Assembly (NCBI GenBank): GCA_036365455.1
Contig: JAWQUS010000003.1
Coordinates: 7,646,001-7,710,000, forward strand
Direction of reading: 5' to 3'
Origin: Macrosoma leucophasiata
Taxonomy: Eukaryota > Arthropoda > Insecta > Lepidoptera > Hedylidae
DNA: 64,000 bases
The translations under genes and the position numbers were made by a program. Positions 48,027-60,177 of this stretch are shown one piece after another; positions within the stretch are counted from its first letter, which is position 1, and every line of letters begins with the position of its first letter. Below the pieces are notes generated by a model. It had not been told where the DNA came from. It did not search any database and was given only the letters and a program-made list of their open reading frames with translations.

Positions 48027-48087
48027 AGCAGCGCCATCTATTACCAACTATGCCTAACTAGCATAGTTGGTAATAGATGGCGCTGCT
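48027..48087. repeat. 27-bp perfect hairpin with 7-base loop
   Basis: Arms 48027-48053 and 48061-48087 pair without mismatch ('agcagcgccatctattacc' in the left arm). It lies within the leader of a SINE-D copy. Confidence 0.95.
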
Positions 48088-48138
48088 GCTACCATGAAGC
48101 AATGCAATAGATGTGAAGGAAAGATTTGACAAATCGGG

Positions 48139-48245
48139 CAGGGCTTCAGTAGCTCAATTGGAAGAGCGGCTGGACTAGATTCCCAGTAGGTCACGAGTTC
48201 GAGTCTCGCCTGAAGTCAAATTTTTCTTTCCATTTTTCTTTAAAA
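48139..48245 (+). repeat. SINE-D, tRNA-like head
   Basis: 'gggcttcagtagctcaattg' (D-arm and A-box), 'gagttcgagtctcgcctgaag' region as T-arm and 3' acceptor strand. The acceptor strands GGCTTCA and TGAAGTC pair, but the anticodon arm has an oversized loop. It is a tRNA-derived SINE, not a working tRNA. The 3' tail 'tcaaatttttctttccattt' is shared with 35265 and 50595. The leader from about 47990 ('tttcgcattaacacatgc') is also shared. Confidence 0.75.
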
Positions 48246-49190
48246 ATAAATTAAGGTTGCCACGTATAAGCCACTTCAGTTCTATTATCAATGTAAATTT
48301 TCGATTGAAATATGTAGTAAGAAAAGAGAATACCTAACATAAATCACATGCGTCCTGATCAACGTCTAACCTGTACCAGTACTATACTGGAGGCTAATTC
48401 AAATGAAAATCCCTAAACCCAGTATTGTGTTTGTCCCAGAATCTGATAAAAAAGATAAAGCTGTAGGCTTTCGAAATAAAACAATTTTCGCTAGAGTATT
48501 GAACAATCGGCGTAACAGATTACATACAATAGCAGATCTTTGCTATTGTTCGTGGGTGGCTGTGTTATTGGAGAGTGGTCTTTGTGTTGTTAGTACGTAG
48601 GATGAGAATGGTGTAGCAGGGTGTATGCGAACCGCTGAGCGCGATCAGGCAGCCGATCACGATGAATGCTTTAGCGGAAATATTTTACATAGCCTCCGGC
48701 ACCGGTGCCGCCACGCCGAATATTGCAGTGCCAACACTCATAGATATATTATACAGAGAACTATAGTATAGGGTGTTAGTAGCTTGTGCAGTGTACTGAT
48801 TATTATGGTGGTATATTTAGTTAATATATCGTTACAATTGAAGAAAAATATTGCAGTTTATTATTTACTTACATAGAGGTAGTGAAATCAGCAATAACAA
48901 AGATTAATAATGAAGCATACTACTGGCGGTAGGTGAGGCTGCAATACACTTAATTATCAAATAAATTGACCAACATCCATACAATTTTGGTAATCAGAAC
49001 CATAAAGTAAGCGTATTAACGAGCTTAATATAAAGTCGTAGCTGCCCAGTTGCAAACGATGTGCACATTTTTGAGAATAAACCTTGAAGTATACGCGTTT
49101 TTATGGAAAATACACACACACATGTCTCAGAAAAAAATGCGTTAAGGCTAAAAAACAGTATGTATATATATTTTTATAATTGTGTAAAAT

Positions 49191-49640
49191 CAGCTCTATA
49201 CAATTACGAATCCATCCAGATAGACTGAGTATCCGCGTATTTGTCAGAACCTATAATACCGCATCTAATGTAGCATGATTCATGTTCAATAGTTTGTAGA
49301 CTAATCCTTTATAATATTTCGATCAGAAACATAGACACAAGCAGCTCTATATAAATACGAAGCCGACTGTGCACCCGTGTATTTGTATAATCTACAATAC
49401 CGCATATTTTCTAAAATGATTCATGTTCATTATTTTCTATACTGATCGCTCACAAAATTTCGGTAATGTAACATAGATTTATGTTCTTATGAACAGCTCT
49501 ATACAATTACAAACCCATCCAGATACGAACGGTGTATTCTGTGTACCCGCGTATTTGTAGAGCCCGCGGCACCGCATCTGTTCTAGCATTATTTATGTTA
49601 AACACCTTATGTCACAATATTGCGAGTTAGGAGTTTACGG
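49191..49640. repeat. ~151-bp tandem repeat, three diverged units
   Basis: Units begin 'cagctctata' at 49191, 49342 ('cagctctat') and 49494. Each contains 'ccgcgtatttgt' or a variant, then 'ccgcat' and 'catgttca'. Units differ by many substitutions, so the array is old. No ORF spans it. It is in presumed knot intron. Confidence 0.8.
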
Positions 49641-50499
49641 CTGTCAAACGACACCGCGTATGAATGGAGATTTTATTTTGAGAACACGACGACAGATGGA
49701 TGCTGGAAATAAAGGTGTGTGTAAATCACTGTTTCTTGCAGCTTCTTATATTTGTATTTATGTGCTGAACTTGAAAAAAAAAAGTGGTTTACCAGACCAC
49801 TATTTATATTGATTGTTTTTTATTGTAATTGTTGTTGGCATAAACAGTTATTTGTTACCAGGTCTAAGATCTAATTCGGGGCTTATCATTAGGTAGGTAC
49901 CTAGTGATTGTGTTAAATATTTTAAAATATCTAAAACGAAACATCACGTCTGTTCATTACATTTATGAAGCATTGTAGGTATATTACGCATTTGTGCACG
50001 TAATGCACCTTAGATTCAACGCCTAACTATGTTTTAAGAATACTGTTTACTAGGTAAACAATAATTAATTGAAAACCACTGGATAAGAATCTTCTCTAAC
50101 ACACAATAATATTAATTCAACTACCCGGAAATTGACCTCAACATATCGACCTAGTCTACTCACACCCATAAACCAACACCAGAGGGGAGTAGCCATATGC
50201 AGGCTTTCCCCTCTGTCAAAGTACAAGCCCAAATGGGCCTATACCTGTCGCCTAGATGTTTAAATGAGTGCGTGAAATTGCTTCTGTATTTTTTTAAAGT
50301 CAAGGTTTCAATTTCGTAGTAATAAATTATTTTTGTAGTGTGCGTGTGTGTCGCACGCATTTCCCCGCGCAAAAATTACAGACTGTTTTACATCGTTCAT
50401 AAAAGCTATGGCTACTCCCCTCCAGTCCGGCCCTTGGCCCGTGTTGCTCTATGAGTCACACCGGAGTATTTACATTGGAAATAATTCATTTGAAAATAT

Positions 50500-50672
50500 G
50501 GTAAATTCGATTTCATGTGAGATTTCAACTCCCGATCACTGGATCACTAGACCTGTCGCTCTACCAACTGAGCTACCGAAATCCCACCCGAAGTCAAATT
50601 TTTCTTTGCACTTTTTCTGTAAAATAAGTATTTCACTTGCTTGAGTTATTGTGAAAAATGCAATGTAATAAA
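50500..50672 (-). repeat. SINE-D, minus strand
   Basis: On the minus strand: leader 'tttttcacaataactcaagc', then 'aaatttgacttcgggtggga', then an A-box 'tagctcagttggtagagcg'. The B-box side is degraded. Compare 35094 and 48139. Confidence 0.7.
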
Positions 50673-50692
50673 ACAATCAATATTGTGTGTAA

Positions 50693-50958
50693 TTTTTTTT
50701 TATGTAATGGAAGTGGCAAACAAGCATGCAGTTTACATTGATGTTCATTGATGACTGCAGCCTATAGACATTATCATTACCACTCCTGAGGCTTAAGGTG
50801 TAATGGCCTCTGTGCCGGAAATTACAGGGCCGTACATTACCACCTGATCGGAACACGATACCTAGTGCTGAACACTACCATTTAGCGGCAAGTATATTAG
50901 GTAATGCAGTGGTGCCTACGCCCACGAGTTCCGCCACAGGCGCTCTACCACCAGTAAA
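50693..50958 (-). repeat. LepR1 A-tailed retroposon
   Basis: Near full-length minus-sense copy from 'atgtaatggaagtggcaaac' to 'ctctaccaccagtaaaaa', directly adjacent to SINE-D. Confidence 0.85.
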
Positions 50959-52269
50959 AACGTTCTTACGTGTTAATATTATATAAGTACTTACACACTT
51001 TCAGATTTTACTAGAAATTATTCCAGCATGCTTATTGACAGTTACAGGTGTGATTTAGCCATTCCTACAACATTTATCCACCCTATGCTTTTAATATACA
51101 GAGTAAGCAAACGAATTCGATATAACTCTTGTGTCTTAACAGTGACAAATGCAGTGCTTTGAGCAAACTACGACCATTAATATCGTAAGGTCCACCTGAC
51201 ATCGGGCGTATCCACTTGTATCACTCTTTCGACGCTAAGTCCCCAAAATTATGGCCCCGCATCGCAAAGTAAAATGTATGAACTGGACACTGTTCTTTAT
51301 TATGAATGTTGTCATCTGTTTGGTCATTTTTATGTAATGAAACTGTTTCACTTTTATTTTAAATCAACTTTAATTTGTTTTATAATAAAGTAACTGTTTT
51401 TTATTTTCTTCCAGAGCTGTTCATATTTATCACATAATACGTACAAAATGCGATGTCACTGCTGATATTAATACGAAACACTAACAAGTATGCTAAAATA
51501 TTATGTGATGATCACGAAATTGCACACAATCATTATTTCGAAATATAGTCCTCGCAATTTTTTCATAGATATTAATTAACAGCTGCAGCTACTTAAGTAC
51601 TCATTTATCTATCTACTGTGTTTATAGTCAGGACTGCTTATATCTTAATATTGTCATTATTATATTTTTTAAGAAAAAATGTAGAGCTACGAAGTGTCGA
51701 CGGCTACATTATTTATTAATACTCTACGTCTAAGCACCCCTTTTACGTTAGCTACTCTACTGTGAACACAATAATAGAACTTAAATAATTGCAGTTGTTT
51801 GCTCATAATATATTAAAACTTTTAATTAATGTTCTAAGTTTTATTCGTAATATGTTTTAATTATTACGCTCTTCCACACAAATACGATATCATTTCACTT
51901 TATATCAAAATCCTTAAAAAATATAAATGTATTTCTACAGTAAATACAATAGAATAAATCTCCATCCTCATATGGAGGTTTTTTATTCTGTTTTACCTAA
52001 ATTCGAAGGATTGTTTTTGTATTGGTGTATATGTGTAAGTATTCAGGCTTCAGTAGACTACAATTGCCTGTAAAATAACATGATGTTTTGGTGTTTTAGG
52101 TTGCTCTCATTATTCAGCTTTGCGGCCGACTTTTTACGTCGATTTTAAGTCGTTTAGGCGTACTTATTCATTTAAAAATAAAATAAATACGTTCATACAT
52201 AACTATTTAAAAAAAATTTATTTGACAAAGTGAGTGGTGAGTTCTCAATGAAAATCCTTATCTTATTAG

Positions 52270-52409
52270 AACTTATAATAACTATCACAGAGACATAACA
52301 ACATACAGGGGTAGAAACTCATCTGCATTTTGAAATCTGGTTTTTGTGTGGACGTCTATAGGCTGTAGTCATCACTTAACATCAATGTGAACTGCATGCT
52401 TGTTTGCAC
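52270..52409 (+). repeat. LepR1 3' part
   Basis: 'aactatcacagagacataac' to 'gaactgcatgcttgtttgc'. Confidence 0.7.
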
Positions 52410-52495
52410 ATTAGCCAAATCATAACCGGGGAATGGTGGCGGTTTGCATGTAAGCTTCAAAGCAATGCAACCTACCAAATTCCAAATTCTACACG

Positions 52496-52585
52496 GTCGT
52501 AAGAGACGCGCTGGATAGAAACCGGTGGAAACAGATCATCCGATCCAGATGCAACCCAGATGCTGACCACGATCCTCAGACATGA
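52496..52585 (+). pseudogene. LINE ORF2 C-terminus remnant (tentative)
   Basis: An open stretch reading VVRDALDRNRWKQIIRSRCN then PDADHDPQT and a stop resembles the final residues of retrotransposon reverse-transcriptase ORFs, which often end with an 'A(R)DRxRWR' segment. No catalytic YADD region is nearby. Only the very 3' end is left; the family cannot be assigned. Confidence 0.4.
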
Positions 52586-53084
52586 GGGACCGACCACAGA
52601 GAGAGAGAGCGACTATCAAATTTTTCAAAAATCTCAAGCTAAAAACCTTTACAAATGAGATTACCGGCTACAAATCCAAAAACAGAGACAATATTTAACA
52701 TTAGCCGGGGCGACGAAATCGAGCCTTACCTAATAAAAGCACCCGCCTACGGAATATTTACCTATCGCATCACGAACAGAAAGGAAACTGTATTCTCGTC
52801 GTAAAACTACCCCTGCTTTTCATCCCTTACTCGCGTATATAATATAGCCCCTATCCGCAATGGCTTATCTTTCGATATGACAGTGAACACGGTGAGCGAG
52901 TTATTTTTAAATAATTTATATATTTGAAAACAATTCGATCTAAGTCGGTATCATTATAATATTATAAATCAAAATAAAAATTACAACACGATTTTTAACC
53001 TATTTTTATTTTTTATTTTTTATTTATAAGAATTCTAAGTTTTAGTACAATTGATTAGGTACCTAGTATAAATAGGTACATACT

Positions 53085-53275
53085 AGTAGATACAAAACCC
53101 TAGTAATTTTATAAATGCGAAAGTAACTCTGTCTGTCTGTCTGGTTACCTTTTCCCGTCCAAACGACTGAACCGATTTTAATGAAATTTGGTACAGAGAT
53201 AGAGACTTTCAGAAAGAACATAGTGTACTTTTTAAACGACATCCACGCGGGCAATGCCGCGTTCAACAGCTATAG
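53085..53275 (+). repeat. Dispersed repeat related to 63305-63460
   Basis: 'aaatgcgaaagtaactctgt' with a (ctgt)n run, then 'aatgaaatttggtacagaga' and 'cgacatccacgcgggcaat'. The copy at 63305 shares the first 150 bases. Confidence 0.75.
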
Positions 53276-53829
53276 GTATATATTTTAGAAAACAACTCTG
53301 GATCCATAGATTTCTAGTTGTAACGAATAACCCTACGGAAGTGTTATATCTTTTCGCTACTATTTTTACATTAAACACGCCTCGCCTGCTTGTTAAAACA
53401 TATTTTAGGTATACTTGGCGTATAAAGTTATTTTTGAAACAATGACTATTTTAACACTATAAAAATTTTCGGCATGGTCGTAGGTAACCTCTACAACAAA
53501 ATGTGTGGATGATTTTTTTTCACAATTTTTGGGTAATCCCTGTAGTTAAAATTGTTCGATATACTAATTACTATGACTCCTTAAAGTAATCAAATATCAT
53601 ACTTAATAATATGTCTATTATCACACTAAGCAATTCGATTTTTATAATGATACTAAAAATCAAATATACTATACATCAATATCACAAGTATTTGAAGGTC
53701 GTAGAATTATAGTCTTATTTCCCGTCGGTTTCGCATATTCCTCACTATTCGAGGGAAAAAATCTACTACGGCATTAAGTCGCGGTGAGGGGGTGGGGAGG
53801 GCCTTTCAAGTCGGAACACTTGAATGCCG

Positions 53830-53849
53830 CCCGCCCCCCACCCACCCCC
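53830..53849 (-). promoter_or_regulatory. Strong G-quadruplex motif on the minus strand
   Basis: The plus strand shows CCC-G-CCCCCC-A-CCC-A-CCCCC. The minus strand, sense for knot, thus has four G-runs of at least three separated by single bases. It lies in a GC-rich patch (53770-53860). Confidence 0.55.
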
Positions 53850-54498
53850 TTCGTGTTCCTACTATGTTAATGCAAATACATTGGATGCTCCTTTGAAACT
53901 TGTAAAAACTTGTAAACCGTTATAGAATTGTAATCCGATATTAAGATTTTAAAATTCGTAGTAGCTACATAGAGAAAACTTGTGAAAGGTTTTTCTAGTT
54001 TTCCAGTTATATTGACGTATCGTGAATTTTGGGCGCATGCCAAGCTTATTGGAGAAAAACAGGTGAAAGGCTATGTTGTTTCAACTACGAGATAACATTA
54101 TGTAAATATTTTAGTATTTAAATATTACGTACATAATCTATTCCCGAAGGCTACAGATGTTAAGTTGTTGTCATTAAGACACATAAGTATATAGGTTTTT
54201 TTTTTCACTTGCAATTTTGTGCAAAGTAAAAATACCAAAAATAATGATTTCTAAATTTTCTGGCAATCACTGCCGGTAAATCTATTAACATAGAGAACTG
54301 TACTCAACTAAGAAGAAAGTTCCTATTGTACTCTATTAAAAAAACTTTTCTTCACCAATACATTGCAAAGAAATATAGAACTACCCAACTTAGAAACCGC
54401 ATTCGGCAATCGAAGCTACACGAAGAACGCGCGATCTGACAACAAGCGGTCTCTTATAACTTTTCCCTTTTAACCTTTTCCCCCACCCAGCGGTCCGC

Positions 54499-54508
54499 TC
54501 CCTCGGGA
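54499..54508. promoter_or_regulatory. Perfect COE/EBF consensus site
   Basis: TCCCTCGGGA matches TCCCNNGGGA fully. A second near-match follows 15 bases on (54514-54523). It sits in a GC-rich island (54480-54550) within AT-rich DNA upstream of the visible knot exons. Confidence 0.42.
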
Positions 54509-54513
54509 GGCGG

Positions 54514-54523
54514 TCCCGAGGGC
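54514..54523. promoter_or_regulatory. COE/EBF-like site, one mismatch
   Basis: TCCCGAGGGC differs from the consensus only at the last base. Spacing to the perfect site is 15 bases start to start. Confidence 0.35.
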
Positions 54524-55069
54524 ACGACACCCCCCGCCCCGTGCCACCACTCAATACCGACACGCGGACGTCAAAGATTAAGTAGCAGAAAGACTGTACG
54601 CAGTGTGACCTTCTACTTTTGACGTCTCATCTAATTTGATATTTAAATTTGTGTGCAATTGGGATCTTTATGTAATTTAGTAATAGTTAAGATGAAATAC
54701 ACAAAATTAAGAGAAGAAATGTATGTATTATATCTGTTAAAAATCGTAATAAGATTTAATAACAATAAAATCCAATACCCGATACTTCTTTGGTTTCAGA
54801 TATATTGCGCATATTTTTTTCTTTTTAGCTATTCTACCTGTTAAACTATTGTCTATAACAACTGTCAGCGAGTTGTTGTAATGCGTTGGTCTAATAAACT
54901 TAAATAACTTCAAAACTTATTCTCTTAAATATAGGTAGATATTATATATTTATTTATATTTGAGAGATTCTTACAATAAGGCCTTTTTGGTAAATTTCAA
55001 TTCATTCTGTGAACAAGGTAGGTAGTTGTGAAGGAAATTGGCTATGATAGAATATCAGGCGGACAGACA

Positions 55070-55330
55070 CACTGATGGTAGAGCTCTAGTGACGAAGCCC
55101 GCGGGCGTACGCAGCATAGCATGACCTCTATCTGCCGCCAAATGGTAATGTATGGCGCCGTAATAACTTTTATAGAGAATGTATGGCCTTATAATAACTA
55201 TCACAGAGACAACAATTTAGGTCTCAGGGGTGGCAACGCATCTGCATTTTGACGTCTGGTTTTTGTGTAGACGTCTATAGGCTGCAGTCATCACTTAACA
55301 TCTATGTGAGCTGCATGCTTGTTTGCCACC
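55070..55330 (+). repeat. LepR1 retroposon, divergent
   Basis: From 'actgatggtagagctctagt' to 'gcatgcttgtttgccaccc'. It has a local duplication of the 'aatgtatggc' block. Confidence 0.8.
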
Positions 55331-56162
55331 CTACTTAAATAAATAAACGCGACTGATCCTACAAGTTTTTTTTTCTTTGAAAGTACAAACCCCAAAAAAT
55401 ACGAACAAGTATTTAGTTTCAGGAAGCATATGAAAATGTATAATTCGCTTGTGGACGGGCTAATTTAAAGAAATGGTTTTATTCACATTATGATATTTGG
55501 ATTGCTCCAATTAGAAATATTATGTATTTTCAGTAAGATCAATCATTTCATAATTTTATTTATAACAACTAAATCATTTCGCAATTTATAATTATAAAAA
55601 TCAATTAAGATAGGCAGGAACTGCATGTTCAAATATTATTATCTGACAAAAAATTGGTTTTACCACAATCGGCAACCCAATACGATTGTATTGGCATTTT
55701 ACAATGATTATTGTAAAATGCCAAGCTTATACATACATTTGTTTACAGTAATTTCGTAATTGTAATTGAAAATGTCAAAACTAAGCTCGTCACGACCGCT
55801 TAATCTTTGCGTACATGCGACGGGCCCATAACGGGCACAGTTTTCGACTTTGTTTTTCCGCGTGAGTCTATAGCGAACGTTAATATTTCAGTGTGTACCA
55901 AATTCAAGGGTTAACTGGTGCCCGTCTGCGACGGTTTAAATAGACAACAATAACACACTTTATTACGGCATTTGCAGTGCGTAATGTATGCGTTATATTA
56001 ATTCAGTTTAGTAATAAAATAAAACCAAGGATTTTAAAAATAAAAGTTGTCGTTAGAATCAGATGTCGAGACGCACTTTTGCGTCTCTAGAAAAATACTG
56101 CCATCGAAAAGCACGTGTAGGTAACACAAATCCAAATTCGGTATTCGGAAAATCCGCTCTCG

Positions 56163-56344
56163 CAGCACACGACCGGATTCGGTACGGCGGGCCGAATCCG
56201 CCGACCAAAACAGCGCGAGCGGGCCGCATTGGACTTGATTAATAATAATTATGTCCGCCGGAGTCCTCTACACATGACCAGATTTGGTTCGGAGCGTACC
56301 GAACCCGCTGTCCGCTCCGTACCAAATCCAGACGTGTGTTACTA
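56163..56344 (+). mobile_element. MITE-like element with TIRs
   Basis: 'gcacacgaccggattcggta' at the left and, on the minus strand from the right, 'aacacacgtctggatttggt' are imperfect inverted repeats. The copy at 20637-20762 shares the left two thirds. No ORF. Confidence 0.75.
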
Positions 56345-56953
56345 CTATTAAAAACTCTAATAAATCGATGCAATGAAGGTCTATCTGTTTACATAAATAT
56401 AGAGTAAAAAGTATTAGGTATTTAATCTCCTGTACAAAGTTATTGTGAGAGCAGCCTAGTTATAATATGCTACTAGGACCACACGATGGTCGCAAAATAT
56501 AATTATAAGGTCATCACGTGTTTCTTGCGGTTGATATTAGAAGATATTATTACAAAGATATTAGAAGAATCTTTGGTTGAAAACCAAAGATCTTTGTTAC
56601 CTGTAATTAATTTTCAAGCAAACCCTCGTGAAGTGAAGAGTCGAGAACAATATTTACGTTAATCGTTCCCAATTCCATATCACCGTTGCCACCACAGGAA
56701 ACGTAAAACTCAGATTGGCAGTCACACACTCTATGGACTAATTGCACGGCTGAATTCAATAGATTTTCATATTGAAATGCCATTTCATAAAATAAGACAC
56801 GAAAATACTTTCACCTAAACTGAATATTCTTCTACATAACTCTGGCATCGAAGGTAAAAATACTCGGATTCGATTCTACATTTAAAGCGGTGAACATAAA
56901 GCAACGTAGTTTTTTCCGATGTGTCGAGCGGGGTATCGTGGGCGAAGCTTCCC

Positions 56954-56967
56954 GTTGCCATGGCGAC
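56954..56967. promoter_or_regulatory. RFX-type X-box candidate
   Basis: GTTGCCATGGCGAC differs by one base from the palindromic X-box GTTGCCATGGCAAC bound by RFX factors. It is in a GC-rich patch (56930-57000) of the presumed knot 5' region. Regulatory use is inference. Confidence 0.4.
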
Positions 56968-58729
56968 GCGATAAAACCTCGCCTTTCATAGCCCTCCACA
57001 GTAAACGCTACAATTTAAGATAAGTTTACTATGGATATTAGTTGTATTGAAGTTATTTGTTTTGATTTTTAACTCTCTAGGAGAGAGTTATCAATGTTCT
57101 GTAAACGTGTGTAATAGCAATATCAACAGGAGCTTATTAATACCCATAAGCAGGCATATGTTGGCCAATAGTTCAAACCCAGAATGCCCAAATATGTATT
57201 AGGTATTTAGATTTCTGCGAGTTTAAACGATACAAATGACCACATTTAAAATGGCAGACAATTTAAGTGACAATCAGTCAATAAGCATTTTATATAAAAT
57301 GTATTGTATTAAAAGGTGATTGCATAGTTTATGTTCTAACTTGGTTTTAATATCTTCTAATTTTTTCATATATTTTTGGGGTCTGGTCTGAGTTTTCCTT
57401 TATTATTATACGTTTCATGTCATGAAATTTCGTGATTCTGCGTATAAATGCATGTAAATTTATACTAAGATCTTTTTAGCAAGTACCTATATCATATTTA
57501 CTGCTTACTTAGGTACCTACATCATTACGCTGAATCCATTTGAAGTAGATAATGTGACATACATCCTTATTTCTTGTTCTAGAAATATTTAAACTATACT
57601 ATCTATATATCTACACCTACTATGTAACACCCAATATAATAAGACAATTTTGCTAGTAGGTAAGTTCATTTAACAACAGAAAAATCATTACAATTAAACT
57701 TAAATATCCCATTCAAAGTTAACTTACGATGAAGTCGATGAGTACTTATTTAATATTGTGCACGAAAATTTCAAAATCTATTTCGGTGGCCGGCTCTCTC
57801 AAATGTAAAAGCTTGTGCTCTGAACTTCCAATTGTCAATATACCCGACGACATCGGCCAATCGCTGGCTCGTGACATCTCTACCACAATTCTACTAAAAA
57901 TATCTACATTACACTAACAATCACTGCGCAATTTTATGTCAAATACTAGTTTCAAAACTTTGAAATGTAGGCATTAACAGAAGACAAACATAGGTTTACA
58001 AATATAGTGAATTATTGAATCAGTTTTCAATATCTAAAATACTCATCACGCTTGTAAAAGGTACACAAAAAGACAAATACCCACACATTTTGCTGATGAA
58101 TCATAAGATTAAATACCTACTATAAAATTAAGGCATCTGGTATAGGTATTGATATTCATTAATATTTAATATCTAATTGGAAAACTTATTATTGAACTCA
58201 GTAACGAAATTAAAATCATGAAAAGAGATTAGCTATGAAGCAGATAAAAAATTACAAATTACAACAATATCAAAACAAGTTTTTTTTTCAAAAGGTATAC
58301 TCATTTTGTTTTTAAATCTTTCACACATTACGACGCCTACATTCATAACTACCTCACTTTTGAGGTAGCTAGGTAGAAGTCATCGAACTACCGATCAAGC
58401 GAGTTCAGCAGGTCACTCCGATCCCAACGATGGTCTCCAGGGTATTAACAATCCTACCCTTTGAATCTATTTCTAACACTGTTGACGTAGTTAAATTTGT
58501 ATCAAGTGTCTAACATTTCAAACAAGTCTGGAATATAAGTTAACTAGGAGCTAAGTCCCCCGAAATGTCAGGTATTGGTACATAGGTACGGTCAGGGAAT
58601 TCTCCGGTTATCAATGAAATGTCGTTTTTATTACCAACGCATTAGGTGCCCATGTGTAGTACCCGACAAGCGTACATGTACGAGTATCTTATGTTTGAGT
58701 TCAATAAGTATAAGGAGAAATCTATACTA

Positions 58730-58856
58730 GGTATACCTAATACTGTATCATGTGTGCCGTTGTACACATACAACACATACGCAAATACCAAGACCAGAAA
58801 CAAATTTATGCCATACAATTATTTATCCCGATCGAACCCGCGACCCGGTTGAGGTT
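58730..58856 (-). repeat. SINE-C copy
   Basis: Minus-strand copy. 'atcgaacccgcgacccggtt' is the complement of the B-box side; 'ccatacaattatttatcccg' and 'tacacatacaacacatacgc' match the body. Confidence 0.75.
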
Positions 58857-58971
58857 GAGTAATACTTTTTGGTCACACTTTTGAATAGGTACCGGAGATA
58901 ATTCTTACGAGCAATTTTTATCTTTTATCTATAGAATACCAAAACCTGTGGACTAAAGTGCCTTTTTTCCT

Positions 58972-59185
58972 ATTTTTTTAAATGTAATGGATCTGGCAAA
59001 CATGCATGCAGTTCACGTTCATGTTAAGTGATGACTGCAGCCTATAGACACCCACACAAAGAACGAGGTCAAATTGCAGAGAGAACACTATATTACTGAA
59101 CACTACCATTTAGCGGCAAGTATATTAGGTAATGCGGTGGTGCCTACGCCCGCGAGCTCCGTCACTGGAGCTCTACCACCAGTTT
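58972..59185 (-). repeat. LepR1 retroposon with internal deletion
   Basis: Starts 'aatgtaatggatctggcaaa' and ends 'ctctaccaccagttttt'. The central 'ggaaattacagggccgtac' block is missing. Confidence 0.8.
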
Positions 59186-60030
59186 TTTAAATTCATCCCA
59201 CTCGACTGATTAAAAGATATAGTTTAAGCACAAATCAATTTTAGAATTTTCTGTAAACCCTATTTGATAACACAAAATAAATTGATATTCACACTAAACT
59301 ACGCGTACAGTAACAAAACGTCTCATTCAGCCCGACCTCTTTCTAGCACAATCAACATACAAAGACAAGGTCCAACATTACGCGGGCATCACTTCATTGT
59401 GGGCACCGGTCTAATTGTAAGTACACTCTTGGGCACCATCAGCCGCTCAGCGCTCCGCCGAGTAGGCGTGTGCCACTAATCTTCGACCCCTACATACCAA
59501 TACACCACCCCGACACCGCAAACCAAACCAGCCTCTACCGCAAATAACATAAAGCCCAATCTCCATCACCCCGCAAAACTCGTATTTGCAAACGTAGCGA
59601 GGGTAAACGCACACTATCAACTCATTAAATTGCATCGCCTTTTTAATGAGTCTGAAAGTGAACAAAGGATATTGAACGCGATTACATTAAGTACGTAGTT
59701 GTAGTGTCGGAGGTGGGATAGTTTGTTTTCCTTGGCACTTGGCAATATTGAGATAAGCAGATTAAGTTATTAACGGACCTGTTTTGCGTTGGCAAAGTTT
59801 CGGCGATAATCAATGCTCTATTGTTTCTTAACAACTCGGCGTCACACTTGAATTTGCTTCTAAAAGTTGAAGAGTGCAAGACAAAAAGTACAAGAGCAGT
59901 TCTCAATGTATTGTAAGTTGTTCTCAAAATTGTTTTGTAAGTATTTTGTCGTGGAACGGAAGCTGAAAACAAGCTTATCGTTCACATTAACGGTCAAAAG
60001 CTACCGGAGCATAGTATCTCTATATTCTTA

Positions 60031-60177
60031 CCCCCTTATTCATAAACGTATTTTAGCTAAAGTGTTGCTTATCTCCGTTTTTGTCTTTTTCTATCTTGCA
60101 CATTTGACAATGCAACTGACAAAGACAAAGCATTCTATAGCTAAAACGTATCTAATGTACGATTATGAATAAGGGGG
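60031..60177. mobile_element. MITE-G copy 3
   Basis: 147 bases, same termini and internal pairing as 38485-38630. Flanks are CTTA on the left and TTTT on the right. Confidence 0.88.

Noticed and set aside
48139..48215. Possible functional tRNA gene
   Set aside because: Acceptor, D and T arms are tRNA-like but the anticodon arm cannot form a normal 7-base loop, and the tail is shared with other SINE-D copies.
48600..48730. GC-rich patch that could be an exon (minus-strand frames reading IFGVAAPVPEAM or AFIVIGCLIALSG)
   Set aside because: No matching splice pair, no continuation in neighbouring DNA, and no family recognised; left as an unassigned patch.
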